A stretch of 64,000 bases of DNA from Rodentibacter heidelbergensis (GTDB taxonomy: Bacteria; Pseudomonadota; Gammaproteobacteria; Enterobacterales; Pasteurellaceae): assembly GCF_002000125.1 (NCBI RefSeq), contig NZ_MLHH01000003.1, positions 179,336-243,335 on the forward strand. The letters are read 5' to 3'. The notes under the pieces were generated by a model. The model saw nothing but the letters and a program-made list of their open reading frames with translations. It made no database searches and was not told the DNA's origin. Every line of letters begins with the position of its first letter. Position 1 is the first letter of the stretch. A program made the translations under genes and the position numbers. Shown one piece after another: positions 45,131 to 54,593 of the stretch.

Positions 45131-48100
45131 TTCTTATTCTCCTTAGGATAAATAACTTTGTGAGAGTTGTCGTTATTTAATAACCTCCAAAATTCCTTGC
45201 CGCTTTTAGTATGGTAAGTTGTTATATCTTTATTTAAATTTGTTCCTACAAATGCAAATTTAGCTTCTCCTTTTCTAGTTGTATTACCTAAATATTTGAC
45301 GAATCCATTTCTTAACTCACCTTTATACATATATTCGACAGGAATCCCTGTATTCATTACATATCTAGCTCCCGTCAAATAGTCTTTAGGTGTTGAATAC
45401 AAATTACCAAATTCATTTGAATGTTTTTCAAAGTGAGATAATAACTTTTCTTTAGATATAAAATTTCCAATTTTCGCATCTTTAAATATAACTTTAGTAG
45501 ATGAAATCCCCCCTATCACATACCCACTCTCCGCTATCGTCTCAAACATAGTTTTAGCGAGCGGATTCTTGTTTGCATAAAGCTCACTAAAGTCAAACAA
45601 CCCTGTGCCACTTTGATAATTTTGAGAGAGACTCCCTGAAAGGCTATTTGCTTGATGTCGGTACTTTCTCGCAAGCTGTTCGTCTTTATCGCTCTCCTGA
45701 TTAGCGTGGTATTGCTCAAGTTCACGATAACGATTCACTTCAGCTTTAGCACTGCCATAGACTTGGCTGACAGTTTCTTTACCTGCTTGCTGATAATAAG
45801 ATTTCCCTTCTCTTATGGCTGAATTTAATACATAGTCCGCTGTGGTTGTTGCATAGTTTTTCTCCCTACGATTAACCCGATTGTATAAATCCTGATTGGC
45901 TGTAACATATTGTGCATTGAGCAAACTATTACGATATTCATCCGATTTTCTGTCTAACTCACTAAAAAGTGTTGGCACTTTTGTTTCTTTCGCTAAATTA
46001 TTCAAATAATCGCGTGCTGCTTGGTTTTTCTCAACATAGGTAAAATCATCCGATTCACCTCTCAACGCTTCGGCTGTAAGTTGAGCTAATGCTTGCTCTT
46101 CGCTTATTCCTTGCTGTTCAGCAAAGTTTTTCGCTCTTTCTCTGATTAACTCTATTTGTTCAGGATGCAACTGCCGATTAAAACTCTCTGCATTGTAAGA
46201 GGCCAAAGCGCCTTGCTTCACCGTTTCACTTGAGCCGCCTGTCACCGCACCTGCCATCGCACCTATCATCAGGGCCGTTGCCTGTTGTGCCGCTTGTCTT
46301 AATTTCTCTTTTTGTTGTGGCTCAAGGTTCAGTCCTTGGGTTTGCGATTTCAGGTAGTCTGCAACATAGGTGTTCAGCCATTCCGAACCGGCGCCTGCCA
46401 CCGCACCCGTGGCAATATTTCCATCTCCCATTTTCGCCGCCAAAGCACCCGCAAGCCCATGCATTAAGATTTTTTCCTGACTGCCGTCTTCAAAATCAAA
46501 CGCTTTTGCCACATCACCTGTAATTTTTGAGAACAACGCCCCAGCCACTTGTACTGCCTCTTGCTGTTCTTTGATTTCCGTTAAATCAAAGGCTTTAACT
46601 TTTTGATTGGCATTTTGGGTGTCCCTTGAAAGGGCGGTCAGTTTTTCCGGTGTTTCCGTGTCAATATGGATATTTTCGCTGATGGCCGATTTTGTTGTGC
46701 TTCGTTCACTTTCCTGTTTATTCCCTAACAGGCTTGCCGCCGTTGCCATGGCGTTTTTCGCATTTTGTGCCATATCCGTTGAAAGACCCGCACTGATACT
46801 TTTCACCTCCACTTCACTGTGGTTCTCAATGTCGCTATGGGTAAGCGATTGGGTTTTAAAATGATTTTTTGATGCCTCTGCACGGCTTTCTATGACGGCA
46901 CCTTTAAGATGCGTGTTGCCACCCACCTTCACATTCAGTCCACCTTCCCCAACATGGAAACCCGTTTGCTCTTCCACTTGGCGGTAATTCACTTTGGCTT
47001 TATTTTGAGCATAGTTGGCCGAGGCATTTGAGCCTGAGCCATAAATTGCGACACTAAATCCCGCCCCCGCTTGCTCTTGCTTGGAAGCATACTGATTGCT
47101 GTCTTGGCGGCTTTCAAGATTGAGGTTGCCTTGAATATCTGCACTCAGGCGGGTTGTGTTGAGTTTTGCCCCTTTGAAATTGGCATCTTGACCAGTTTTG
47201 ATGAGGGTTTCTTCCGCATTCAAAGCACTATTACGCTGAGTAATACTGTCACTGTTTTCATGCCCTTTTCCTACCTGTGCCGAGCCTTCTATACCAAAAC
47301 CGTAGCTGTTGCCACTCGCACCGAGGAATACCCCCACACTCCAACCGCTATTTTTATTTTCACTACGATGACGATAGCTATCTTGCACCGATTCTACATT
47401 CAGATTTTTTGCCACCGCCAATTCTGCACGTTTTGCATTAATGGTTGAGCCTAAAATATCGACATCGCCTTGGCGACCAGTAATCGCCACTGTTCCTGCA
47501 CTTAACTCACTACCACTGTGTGTAACAGTTTGGGTTTCACTACGTTGTTTAGATTGGCTCGCACCAATACTGACGGAAAGTTTGACACTTGGATTAGAAA
47601 CATCACCCTCTGTCATCTTGCCCAAGTTAGAAAGGGTATCTGCTGTTGTTGCCACGTTTTTCGCAAGCTCAAGACTTTCATAGGCCGCCTTCATTTGATG
47701 AAGTTTCTTTAACTTCTCATTTTTTACTTCACCACTACGTTTGATGCTGCCCATCATAGATAGTGCTGTGTCAACCACCGGTGAGGACACCGCAAGGGTT
47801 AAACCCGATTGTTGATACTCATGCCGTTCGCTTGTGTTGATGATGTCTTTCCCCGCTTCCACTTTCACCGCCGCACCTTCTATGTCAATGCGATTCGTGC
47901 GTGGGGTGATGAGGTCGGTGCCCATCACCTTAGCATGCTTGCCTGCTTGGATTTGAATATCGCCATTCATTGAACCCAAGGTGCTACGGGCATCAGACTG
48001 GGTCCAGCCCTCTGATTCAAGGTGATGTTTTTCTGATTTAGACCCAAAGGTGATGCCTATCCCGCCACCACTAAACACCCCTGAGGTTTTCTTGGTTTCT

Positions 48101-51100
48101 TTGTGAATGTTGCGGAAATGATTCGTGTCGGCAGCAATATCTACATTCCTTCCCGCTTGGATTAGCAGGTCATTTTCAGCAATGGCTTGTAATCCTTTCC
48201 CTTTCACATCATTGCCTGCCGCAAGGATTATCGCTTCGCCACTCACTTGTGTGCCTCGTTGCGTTTCCGATTGTTTTTTGTCAAAACTGGTTTTGGTGAC
48301 TTTGGCCAAACTGCCACTTTTCGTTTTGTGGAACTCTTCAAAATCCCGACTTTCTTTTGCGCCATTGAGCACGAGGTCGTTTTTTGCAAGGGCGGTGAGT
48401 TTCGCTTCACTTTCAAGCACGGCCCCTTCCGAATAAATATTTCCTCCCCCTAAAACCACATCGCCCTTACCTTTCACTCGGCTAATTTCAACACCTTGTA
48501 CCGCTTCGTTGCGATAGTGGTTGCCGCCACCCATTTTTTCATCAAAACCGACTGAAAGTGCGGTCAAATTGAGGTTATTTTTTGAGGAAAGGTAAGTTTG
48601 TCCCTTACCTTCATTGATAATCTCTGCTCCCGTCAGGTTGAGGTTGTTGGCTTGAACTTGCAATGTGCCGTTCTCACCTTTAACGTGGAAAAGCGCTTTT
48701 CGGTCAAGATTCGTTTGGCGACGTTGATAACCGTCAAGATTGACTTCCGTTGTTCTACTCGTGCTTTGATGTGCTAAATCGCCTTTTACGTTTAACAATA
48801 ACGCTTCGTCCGCTTCAAACACACCACCGATATTTTTCATATCGCCCGACACCTCTGCCGCAATCGTGCCACCCGAAACCTTTCCGCTATTACGAATTGA
48901 TTGACTGTCTAACAGGACTAATTGGCGCCCTGCGATTGTCCCTTGATTCACTAACTCTTGCGTTTTGACTTGAACCTGATTGGCCGAGAATAAGGTGCCG
49001 TTGCCGCTGACATCCCCTTTTTTGACGACAGCATAGACTTTCGGTACAACAACCTCCGTTAGACTGCCGTCATCCAATCTGACCTGCTCTTTTTCTAACC
49101 ACACAATATCACTGGTTAATGCCGCCACTTGCTCGGCGGATAATTTCACCCCTGGCGTAAGATGAAAAGATTTTGCAAAGGTAATGCCCGCATCCATTAA
49201 ACCTTTATATTGGCTTTCAAAATCTTGGTAGTTCCCTAAATATTGTCTACCTGTCAGTAAGTTGATTTGCTCTCGTACCAAACGTTGCTCATAGTAACCA
49301 TCGCCCAAGCGTTTATGCACATTTTCATGCTCATAACGCAGTGCTTTATACATATAATCCGAACTCAGCCATTTTTTATATTGCGTAAAATCCGGGTCGG
49401 TTTCCACAAGAACGTGGCTGTCCGCATTGGGGTTGATGCGGTAGAGGCTTTGTGTCGGCAGGCGGGTGTCAACCGGAATACTACGCACTTCAATCCCTTT
49501 ATCCTTATCCATTATCGGAATCCGCTCTAAGGCTAATTTACTGCTTTGGTTCGTGTTATTGTCAAAGTTGACCTTGCCCTTATCAACCTCAACATTCAGC
49601 TTGCCAATATCCGTGCTATTGACGCCATTTTGTACCTTAGTAATGTCATTACGGGATTTACCGCTTTGATAATGTTGATAACTCGCCGGCAGGGTGTTCT
49701 CTAGCTGAACAAAAATCCCCATCTCTTTGTGTTGTTCATCAACCCGCTTCAACGCACCGCCTTGATTATATTTGCGCTCATGATAACGGCGAAAACCTCC
49801 ACGCCATCTGGTATAAGTGTAATCTCGCCATCCTTCTTCAATATTGCGTGTAATGGCGTCTTCATCATCTAAATTTTTTAACGTTCCACTGCCCTCATTG
49901 CGGATCGCCTGCCCGCTAATCACCCAACTTTTATCATTGAGAAAACGATCACTTTGGTAGGTAATATTTTCTCCGGCTAAAATCTGTGCAGGCAATGAGG
50001 CGGTGGTAATGTTTTCTTCCACACGCTCACGATCAACAAAAATCTCCCAAAAACGGTAAAACTCTTCCCCTAATAACGGGCTGTTATGTTTATCTATCGC
50101 ATCGCTGAGTGCTTTTAAATTATCGCCGTATTTTGCCGTCCAACTGATTAACGGCAATAAGGTTTCATAATCCGCTTTATCTTGCACGGCTTTGTTATAA
50201 GCAATTAAATCTCGGTTATATTTTGCTTTTGCCTGTCTATATTTGAAGGGACTTGAATAATCCTCTCTTTTCGGCTCAATCGGTTTTGCCGGCACAATCG
50301 GCGCATAATTCATTTGGGCATCTTGTTGTCCGTCTAACGCATCGATTTCGTCTTCGCTTAAATTCGATGGCGTTAAGCTATTTACTCCCTCTTGTTTTTG
50401 ACGGTTCATCACCTCTGCCATCGCCGGAGTAATATTTGGCATCTCCTCCGCCGGTGCAGTTAAATTAAAATATTGCCAAATCGGATTATCCTTGCCATAA
50501 ACGCTTTCCGGCATAATCCGACATTCGCCGTTTACACAATCCGCTGTATTTGGTATGGCAAGCAATTGATCTTTCGTTAATTGGCTACTGTCGGTAATAA
50601 CCTGCAAACGGCTTGGATCGTAAGTTCGCACATATTTCCACGCCCGACTGTAATTAACCCGTTTTAAACCTTTGGTATCAATATAAGGTAATTTGCCGTT
50701 ATTATAAGGTGCATCACCTGTTGCTAAATCATTCGGCAAAATATAGGATTTGGACACCGAAACATTTGAGGTTTCTTGAATAGTGGATTGGTAATGAATA
50801 TTCGTGTTAGCCACATCTTTGATCTTTAATCCAATTCCTTTTCCTGCCTCAATAATGCTACTGAAGTTTTTCAAACTCAAAGCTTGACCGGTAGCATGGT
50901 TATTTTGGTCTAAACGATCACCGAAGAAAATGCCACCCTCACTATAAATGAGCGCACCACTTTTTCTGTTTGCCTCATAATTTTCGGTTAAATTGGTAAT
51001 ATGTTTCGCCCCGATATCTAATTGCTTTCTCGCTGCAATGGTTGCGGCATAAACCTTACCATCGTTACCCCGTTGATCTTTGTTTAATACCGTATCGGCT

Positions 51101-54100
51101 TGTAACGCAACATAATCACCGTAAATCCGCCCGGTGCCGATATTGTCGATTTGTTTGGCTTTAATCAGTGTGCCGGCATTTTCCGTTTCGTTAAAACTAT
51201 TAATCAATCCCTCGTTATGTAAGGTTGAAGCGGATATTACTTGAGTTTGTGCCGAACTGATTCTGCCGCTTTGATGATTGGTTATTCTACCCGCTTGAAG
51301 TTGAAGGAGATCATTTGCTGATAAGCGGTGCTGATTCACTAACTGACCGGCAGTCGTGAGTTTTAAGCTGTGATAGGCATTGATATCTCGTTTGGTATGG
51401 ACATCCGCTTGAACATTAATATCAATATATCCGGCTTCAATATGTCCGTCCTCACTAAAAGCACGGGCGGTTAAATTCAATTTATTATTTGCCTGTAAAA
51501 TACCTTGCGTATTATTAACAGACAAACTGTTCGGCGAACCCTTAATCTGCAAATCGCCCCAGCTGAGTATTTCGCCTTGATGATTGTTTAATTGCGAATC
51601 AAGGCGAAAATCCGCCCGAACTAGGCTATAAATTCCACCGCCTTGGTTATTGAGTTGGCGACCGTTTAGCGTCAACTCTCGGACAATAAGCCCCTGTGTC
51701 GGATTATCTTGCTGTGCTTTCGTGGCTTGATTGTCGATATTAGACACATTGAAACGTAAATGTTGATGAGAACTGATCGCCGAACCCAATGTACCGACAC
51801 GAGCGTTGTTCAAATCCCTTGCCGTAATATCCGCATCACCTGTTGTCTGAATAAATCCGGCTCGGTTATCAATAGCGCCGGCGGATAATGTAAGCAAACC
51901 ACCACTGAGCAATTTGCCATTACGGTTATCAAAGACTTCTCCTTGTGCATTAAGTTGAACCTCGCCTTGCTCCGTTGTAATTCGACCTTGCGTATTATTC
52001 ACGCCAAGTGCGGTCAAATTGAGAGTCGTTTTTGCATTGATCGTACCATTAAGGTTTTGTAATGCTTGCGTAATCTTAAGCGTTGCTGCGCCTTGTGTCG
52101 CCGCAATCGTGCCGCCTTGGTTATCAAGACGATCGGCAAATAGCGTAACGGCTTGAGTTGCTTTTATATTGCCTTGCTGATTATCAATACCTTGCGTTGT
52201 TGTTAAATGAAGCTGATTCGCCACCACATCACTTTGCCCATTATTGATAAACGAACCGCCTATCGTTAAATCAACCTTACCGCCCTCAATTAAACTGTTA
52301 TCTTGGCTGGTTAAATCCTTTTTCGCCAATACTGTCAAAGCGTTATCGGCTTTGATTACCCCTTCACGTTGATTTAGCGAAGCCGCTTGAATGGTAGCCT
52401 GTTGTGCACGAATGATGCCTTGATGATTGGTTAGATTACCGCTGTTTAGTGTTAACGCGCTACCGCTTGATACAATACCTTTATCATTGTCCAGCTGACT
52501 TCCGGCGGTTTCAATATTGATCTGTCCGTCGGCTTGAATATTCCCCTGTGCATTAGACAGTGCTGCACTGTTAAGGATTAAATCACTGCCTGTGAATAAT
52601 TTGCCTGCTTGGTTGTTGAATGAATGATTATGTGTTTCAATTCGAACACTTTTCTCACCTTGAATTCGACCTTGTCGGTTATCTAATTGACCGGTATAAA
52701 GAGAAAGGGTTTGATTGGCAAATAATAATCCCGACGAAGAAAGAAATTGCCCCTGATGAGTATCGACTTCCAGTTTTCCGCCAGCAATTAATTTACCTTT
52801 TGTATTATCCACCCGTTGCGTATCAATAAAGAAATGCCCTTGCGTTGAAAATGTTCCACCCAAATTATGAATGGATTGAGCTGAGAGTTTAAAATCCTCA
52901 GTACCGGTTTGCAGCCAAACGCCATAGGCATTGTTAAGTGCGGTCTGTTTTGTCCGAATTTTATTTGCGTTCAAACGACTATTCGATGTAGAAAGCGTTG
53001 TAGGTGTATCTAAAACAAGATTTTGTTGCGCAGTCAACCAAGCTTCATTTGCCTGAATATCGCCCTGCCGTGCTTGAACCTGAATCGCATAGGCTTGATT
53101 GCGGCTGTGGTCTAAATTCACTTCCGAGGCATGAATCGTTAATTGTCCTGAAGCAAGCTGTTTGCCTTGCAACGTTGCTTTACCCGAACTATTAATCGCA
53201 ATTGTTTTTCCTTGTGCAAAGGTGTTTTCCACTGTGCGTTTTTCACCTTCAGCCGTATCTTTTACCGCCACCCCGGCTGCGATAAGTGAACCGGTTGAGG
53301 CCGTAACACTTGGTGCGTTATAGTTAATATTCCCTTTCGCAATAGACTCACCCTGTTGGGTAATACCCCGATTGGCGGTTTTACGGAGATTACCTGAACG
53401 GGCAACAAGAGAACCATCCTGTTGAATATCCGCTGGGGTATTCAGTGTGATATCCCCCTGACGGTTTTCAATTTTGCCATGGTTTTCAATCCCCTTTGTG
53501 CCGGTAAGCTCAATCGCCTTATTGGCATTTAATGTACCGGTATTGACAATGCGCCCTTGGCTGTCAATTTTAAGGGTTTCAGCACTCGCCCCAATATGCC
53601 CTGCATTGTGTACGCCAACGCCTTGCTCAGTACCGATGAGATGAATTTTACCCGCATACATTCCCCCCAATTGCCCCACATCAATCGCCACTTTGGGTTT
53701 GCTTTCTTGTGCTGAGGTTTGCCGGGTATGAATAATTTGCAAATCTTCCGCTTTGTCCGTACGTTTAACCGTATTTTTACCGGTCATCACTTTCATTTCT
53801 TTTTTCGACCAAACACCTGCATTGATTTGGGCTTCTCGGGCAATAATTTCCGTATAATCCACCCGACTGTTATCTAAACCTTTACCGGATACGCTCACCT
53901 TGCCCTTTTCCACGACAAAGCTTTCAAGATGCCCCTGTTGAATTTGAGGTTTACCCGTGGTGAGTGTGGTGCGATCCGAATTAATCACCCCACACCCCTC
54001 ACAATGAATACCTGACGGGTTGGCAATAATGACATCCGCTTTTTTACCGGCCACTTCAACGTAACCTTTTAGCACAGAGGGATCGGATGAATTGACTTCA

Positions 54101-54558
54101 TTTAAAATGACTTTGGCTTCACCTCGGGCAAGATAAGGGTTACCTTGCACCCATCCACCTTGTTGGGTTTGAACCTGAGTTCGGCTGTTGTTTAATATTG
54201 CCCCTTTGGTATCCACATCAAATTGACGGTATTTATTATGGGATAAGCCCTGCTCATTGGGGGTTTGAATATTGACCTGAGGTAAACCGTTTGCTGTTTG
54301 TAGCACAATGGGCTGTTGGTTTTTAGGCGCTGATTTATCTGCTCGAATAATCAACTCAGCATAGGCAGTATGCGAAAAGGAAACCAATCCCAGTGCACAG
54401 AAAAGACTGAATGTCAGCGGTTGAATTTTGGCAAATAATTGAGGAAAGCCAGATGAAGTCCGCTCGGTAGATTTTCCTTCTGTTTTTGCTAATTCCGAGG
54501 TAACTACTAAGCACTGTAAGGTTTTACTGAAAATAACACGGAAACAATTCTTATTCAT
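45127..54558 (-). CDS. cdiA: CdiA-type contact-dependent inhibition exoprotein / filamentous hemagglutinin
   Basis: 3143-residue two-partner-secretion effector. Order: ESPR signal (MNKNCFRVIFSKTLQCLVVT, cleavage near AYA-E, about 68); TPS secretion domain about 70-330 with IIANPSGIHCEGCGVIN; FHA-1 repeats about 390-1230; a Tyr/Pro-rich receptor-binding-type region about 1250-1950; FHA-2 repeats about 1980-2640; a pretoxin zone with NRQLHPEQ near 2795 instead of VENN; then a variable tail. The last 115 residues (LLSHFEKHSNEFGNLY, then TTYHTKSGKEFWRLL) resemble BECR-fold RNase toxins, an inference from the pattern. CdiI overlaps its stop; cdiB lies 35 bp upstream. AAGGATAA precedes the start. 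Confidence 0.94.
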   Translation of the reverse strand: MNKNCFRVIFSKTLQCLVVTSELAKTEGKSTERTSSGFPQLFAKIQPLTFSLFCALGLVSFSHTAYAELIIRADKSAPKNQQPIVLQTANGLPQVNIQTPNEQGLSHNKYRQFDVDTKGAILNNSRTQVQTQQGGWVQGNPYLARGEAKVILNEVNSSDPSVLKGYVEVAGKKADVIIANPSGIHCEGCGVINSDRTTLTTGKPQIQQGHLESFVVEKGKVSVSGKGLDNSRVDYTEIIAREAQINAGVWSKKEMKVMTGKNTVKRTDKAEDLQIIHTRQTSAQESKPKVAIDVGQLGGMYAGKIHLIGTEQGVGVHNAGHIGASAETLKIDSQGRIVNTGTLNANKAIELTGTKGIENHGKIENRQGDITLNTPADIQQDGSLVARSGNLRKTANRGITQQGESIAKGNINYNAPSVTASTGSLIAAGVAVKDTAEGEKRTVENTFAQGKTIAINSSGKATLQGKQLASGQLTIHASEVNLDHSRNQAYAIQVQARQGDIQANEAWLTAQQNLVLDTPTTLSTSNSRLNANKIRTKQTALNNAYGVWLQTGTEDFKLSAQSIHNLGGTFSTQGHFFIDTQRVDNTKGKLIAGGKLEVDTHQGQFLSSSGLLFANQTLSLYTGQLDNRQGRIQGEKSVRIETHNHSFNNQAGKLFTGSDLILNSAALSNAQGNIQADGQINIETAGSQLDNDKGIVSSGSALTLNSGNLTNHQGIIRAQQATIQAASLNQREGVIKADNALTVLAKKDLTSQDNSLIEGGKVDLTIGGSFINNGQSDVVANQLHLTTTQGIDNQQGNIKATQAVTLFADRLDNQGGTIAATQGAATLKITQALQNLNGTINAKTTLNLTALGVNNTQGRITTEQGEVQLNAQGEVFDNRNGKLLSGGLLTLSAGAIDNRAGFIQTTGDADITARDLNNARVGTLGSAISSHQHLRFNVSNIDNQATKAQQDNPTQGLIVRELTLNGRQLNNQGGGIYSLVRADFRLDSQLNNHQGEILSWGDLQIKGSPNSLSVNNTQGILQANNKLNLTARAFSEDGHIEAGYIDINVQADVHTKRDINAYHSLKLTTAGQLVNQHRLSANDLLQLQAGRITNHQSGRISSAQTQVISASTLHNEGLINSFNETENAGTLIKAKQIDNIGTGRIYGDYVALQADTVLNKDQRGNDGKVYAATIAARKQLDIGAKHITNLTENYEANRKSGALIYSEGGIFFGDRLDQNNHATGQALSLKNFSSIIEAGKGIGLKIKDVANTNIHYQSTIQETSNVSVSKSYILPNDLATGDAPYNNGKLPYIDTKGLKRVNYSRAWKYVRTYDPSRLQVITDSSQLTKDQLLAIPNTADCVNGECRIMPESVYGKDNPIWQYFNLTAPAEEMPNITPAMAEVMNRQKQEGVNSLTPSNLSEDEIDALDGQQDAQMNYAPIVPAKPIEPKREDYSSPFKYRQAKAKYNRDLIAYNKAVQDKADYETLLPLISWTAKYGDNLKALSDAIDKHNSPLLGEEFYRFWEIFVDRERVEENITTASLPAQILAGENITYQSDRFLNDKSWVISGQAIRNEGSGTLKNLDDEDAITRNIEEGWRDYTYTRWRGGFRRYHERKYNQGGALKRVDEQHKEMGIFVQLENTLPASYQHYQSGKSRNDITKVQNGVNSTDIGKLNVEVDKGKVNFDNNTNQSSKLALERIPIMDKDKGIEVRSIPVDTRLPTQSLYRINPNADSHVLVETDPDFTQYKKWLSSDYMYKALRYEHENVHKRLGDGYYEQRLVREQINLLTGRQYLGNYQDFESQYKGLMDAGITFAKSFHLTPGVKLSAEQVAALTSDIVWLEKEQVRLDDGSLTEVVVPKVYAVVKKGDVSGNGTLFSANQVQVKTQELVNQGTIAGRQLVLLDSQSIRNSGKVSGGTIAAEVSGDMKNIGGVFEADEALLLNVKGDLAHQSTSRTTEVNLDGYQRRQTNLDRKALFHVKGENGTLQVQANNLNLTGAEIINEGKGQTYLSSKNNLNLTALSVGFDEKMGGGNHYRNEAVQGVEISRVKGKGDVVLGGGNIYSEGAVLESEAKLTALAKNDLVLNGAKESRDFEEFHKTKSGSLAKVTKTSFDKKQSETQRGTQVSGEAIILAAGNDVKGKGLQAIAENDLLIQAGRNVDIAADTNHFRNIHKETKKTSGVFSGGGIGITFGSKSEKHHLESEGWTQSDARSTLGSMNGDIQIQAGKHAKVMGTDLITPRTNRIDIEGAAVKVEAGKDIINTSERHEYQQSGLTLAVSSPVVDTALSMMGSIKRSGEVKNEKLKKLHQMKAAYESLELAKNVATTADTLSNLGKMTEGDVSNPSVKLSVSIGASQSKQRSETQTVTHSGSELSAGTVAITGRQGDVDILGSTINAKRAELAVAKNLNVESVQDSYRHRSENKNSGWSVGVFLGASGNSYGFGIEGSAQVGKGHENSDSITQRNSALNAEETLIKTGQDANFKGAKLNTTRLSADIQGNLNLESRQDSNQYASKQEQAGAGFSVAIYGSGSNASANYAQNKAKVNYRQVEEQTGFHVGEGGLNVKVGGNTHLKGAVIESRAEASKNHFKTQSLTHSDIENHSEVEVKSISAGLSTDMAQNAKNAMATAASLLGNKQESERSTTKSAISENIHIDTETPEKLTALSRDTQNANQKVKAFDLTEIKEQQEAVQVAGALFSKITGDVAKAFDFEDGSQEKILMHGLAGALAAKMGDGNIATGAVAGAGSEWLNTYVADYLKSQTQGLNLEPQQKEKLRQAAQQATALMIGAMAGAVTGGSSETVKQGALASYNAESFNRQLHPEQIELIRERAKNFAEQQGISEEQALAQLTAEALRGESDDFTYVEKNQAARDYLNNLAKETKVPTLFSELDRKSDEYRNSLLNAQYVTANQDLYNRVNRREKNYATTTADYVLNSAIREGKSYYQQAGKETVSQVYGSAKAEVNRYRELEQYHANQESDKDEQLARKYRHQANSLSGSLSQNYQSGTGLFDFSELYANKNPLAKTMFETIAESGYVIGGISSTKVIFKDAKIGNFISKEKLLSHFEKHSNEFGNLYSTPKDYLTGARYVMNTGIPVEYMYKGELRNGFVKYLGNTTRKGEAKFAFVGTNLNKDITTYHTKSGKEFWRLLNNDNSHKVIYPKENKK

Positions 54559-54593
54559 TTTAATTATCCTTTCATTTTTAATAATACGTTTAA

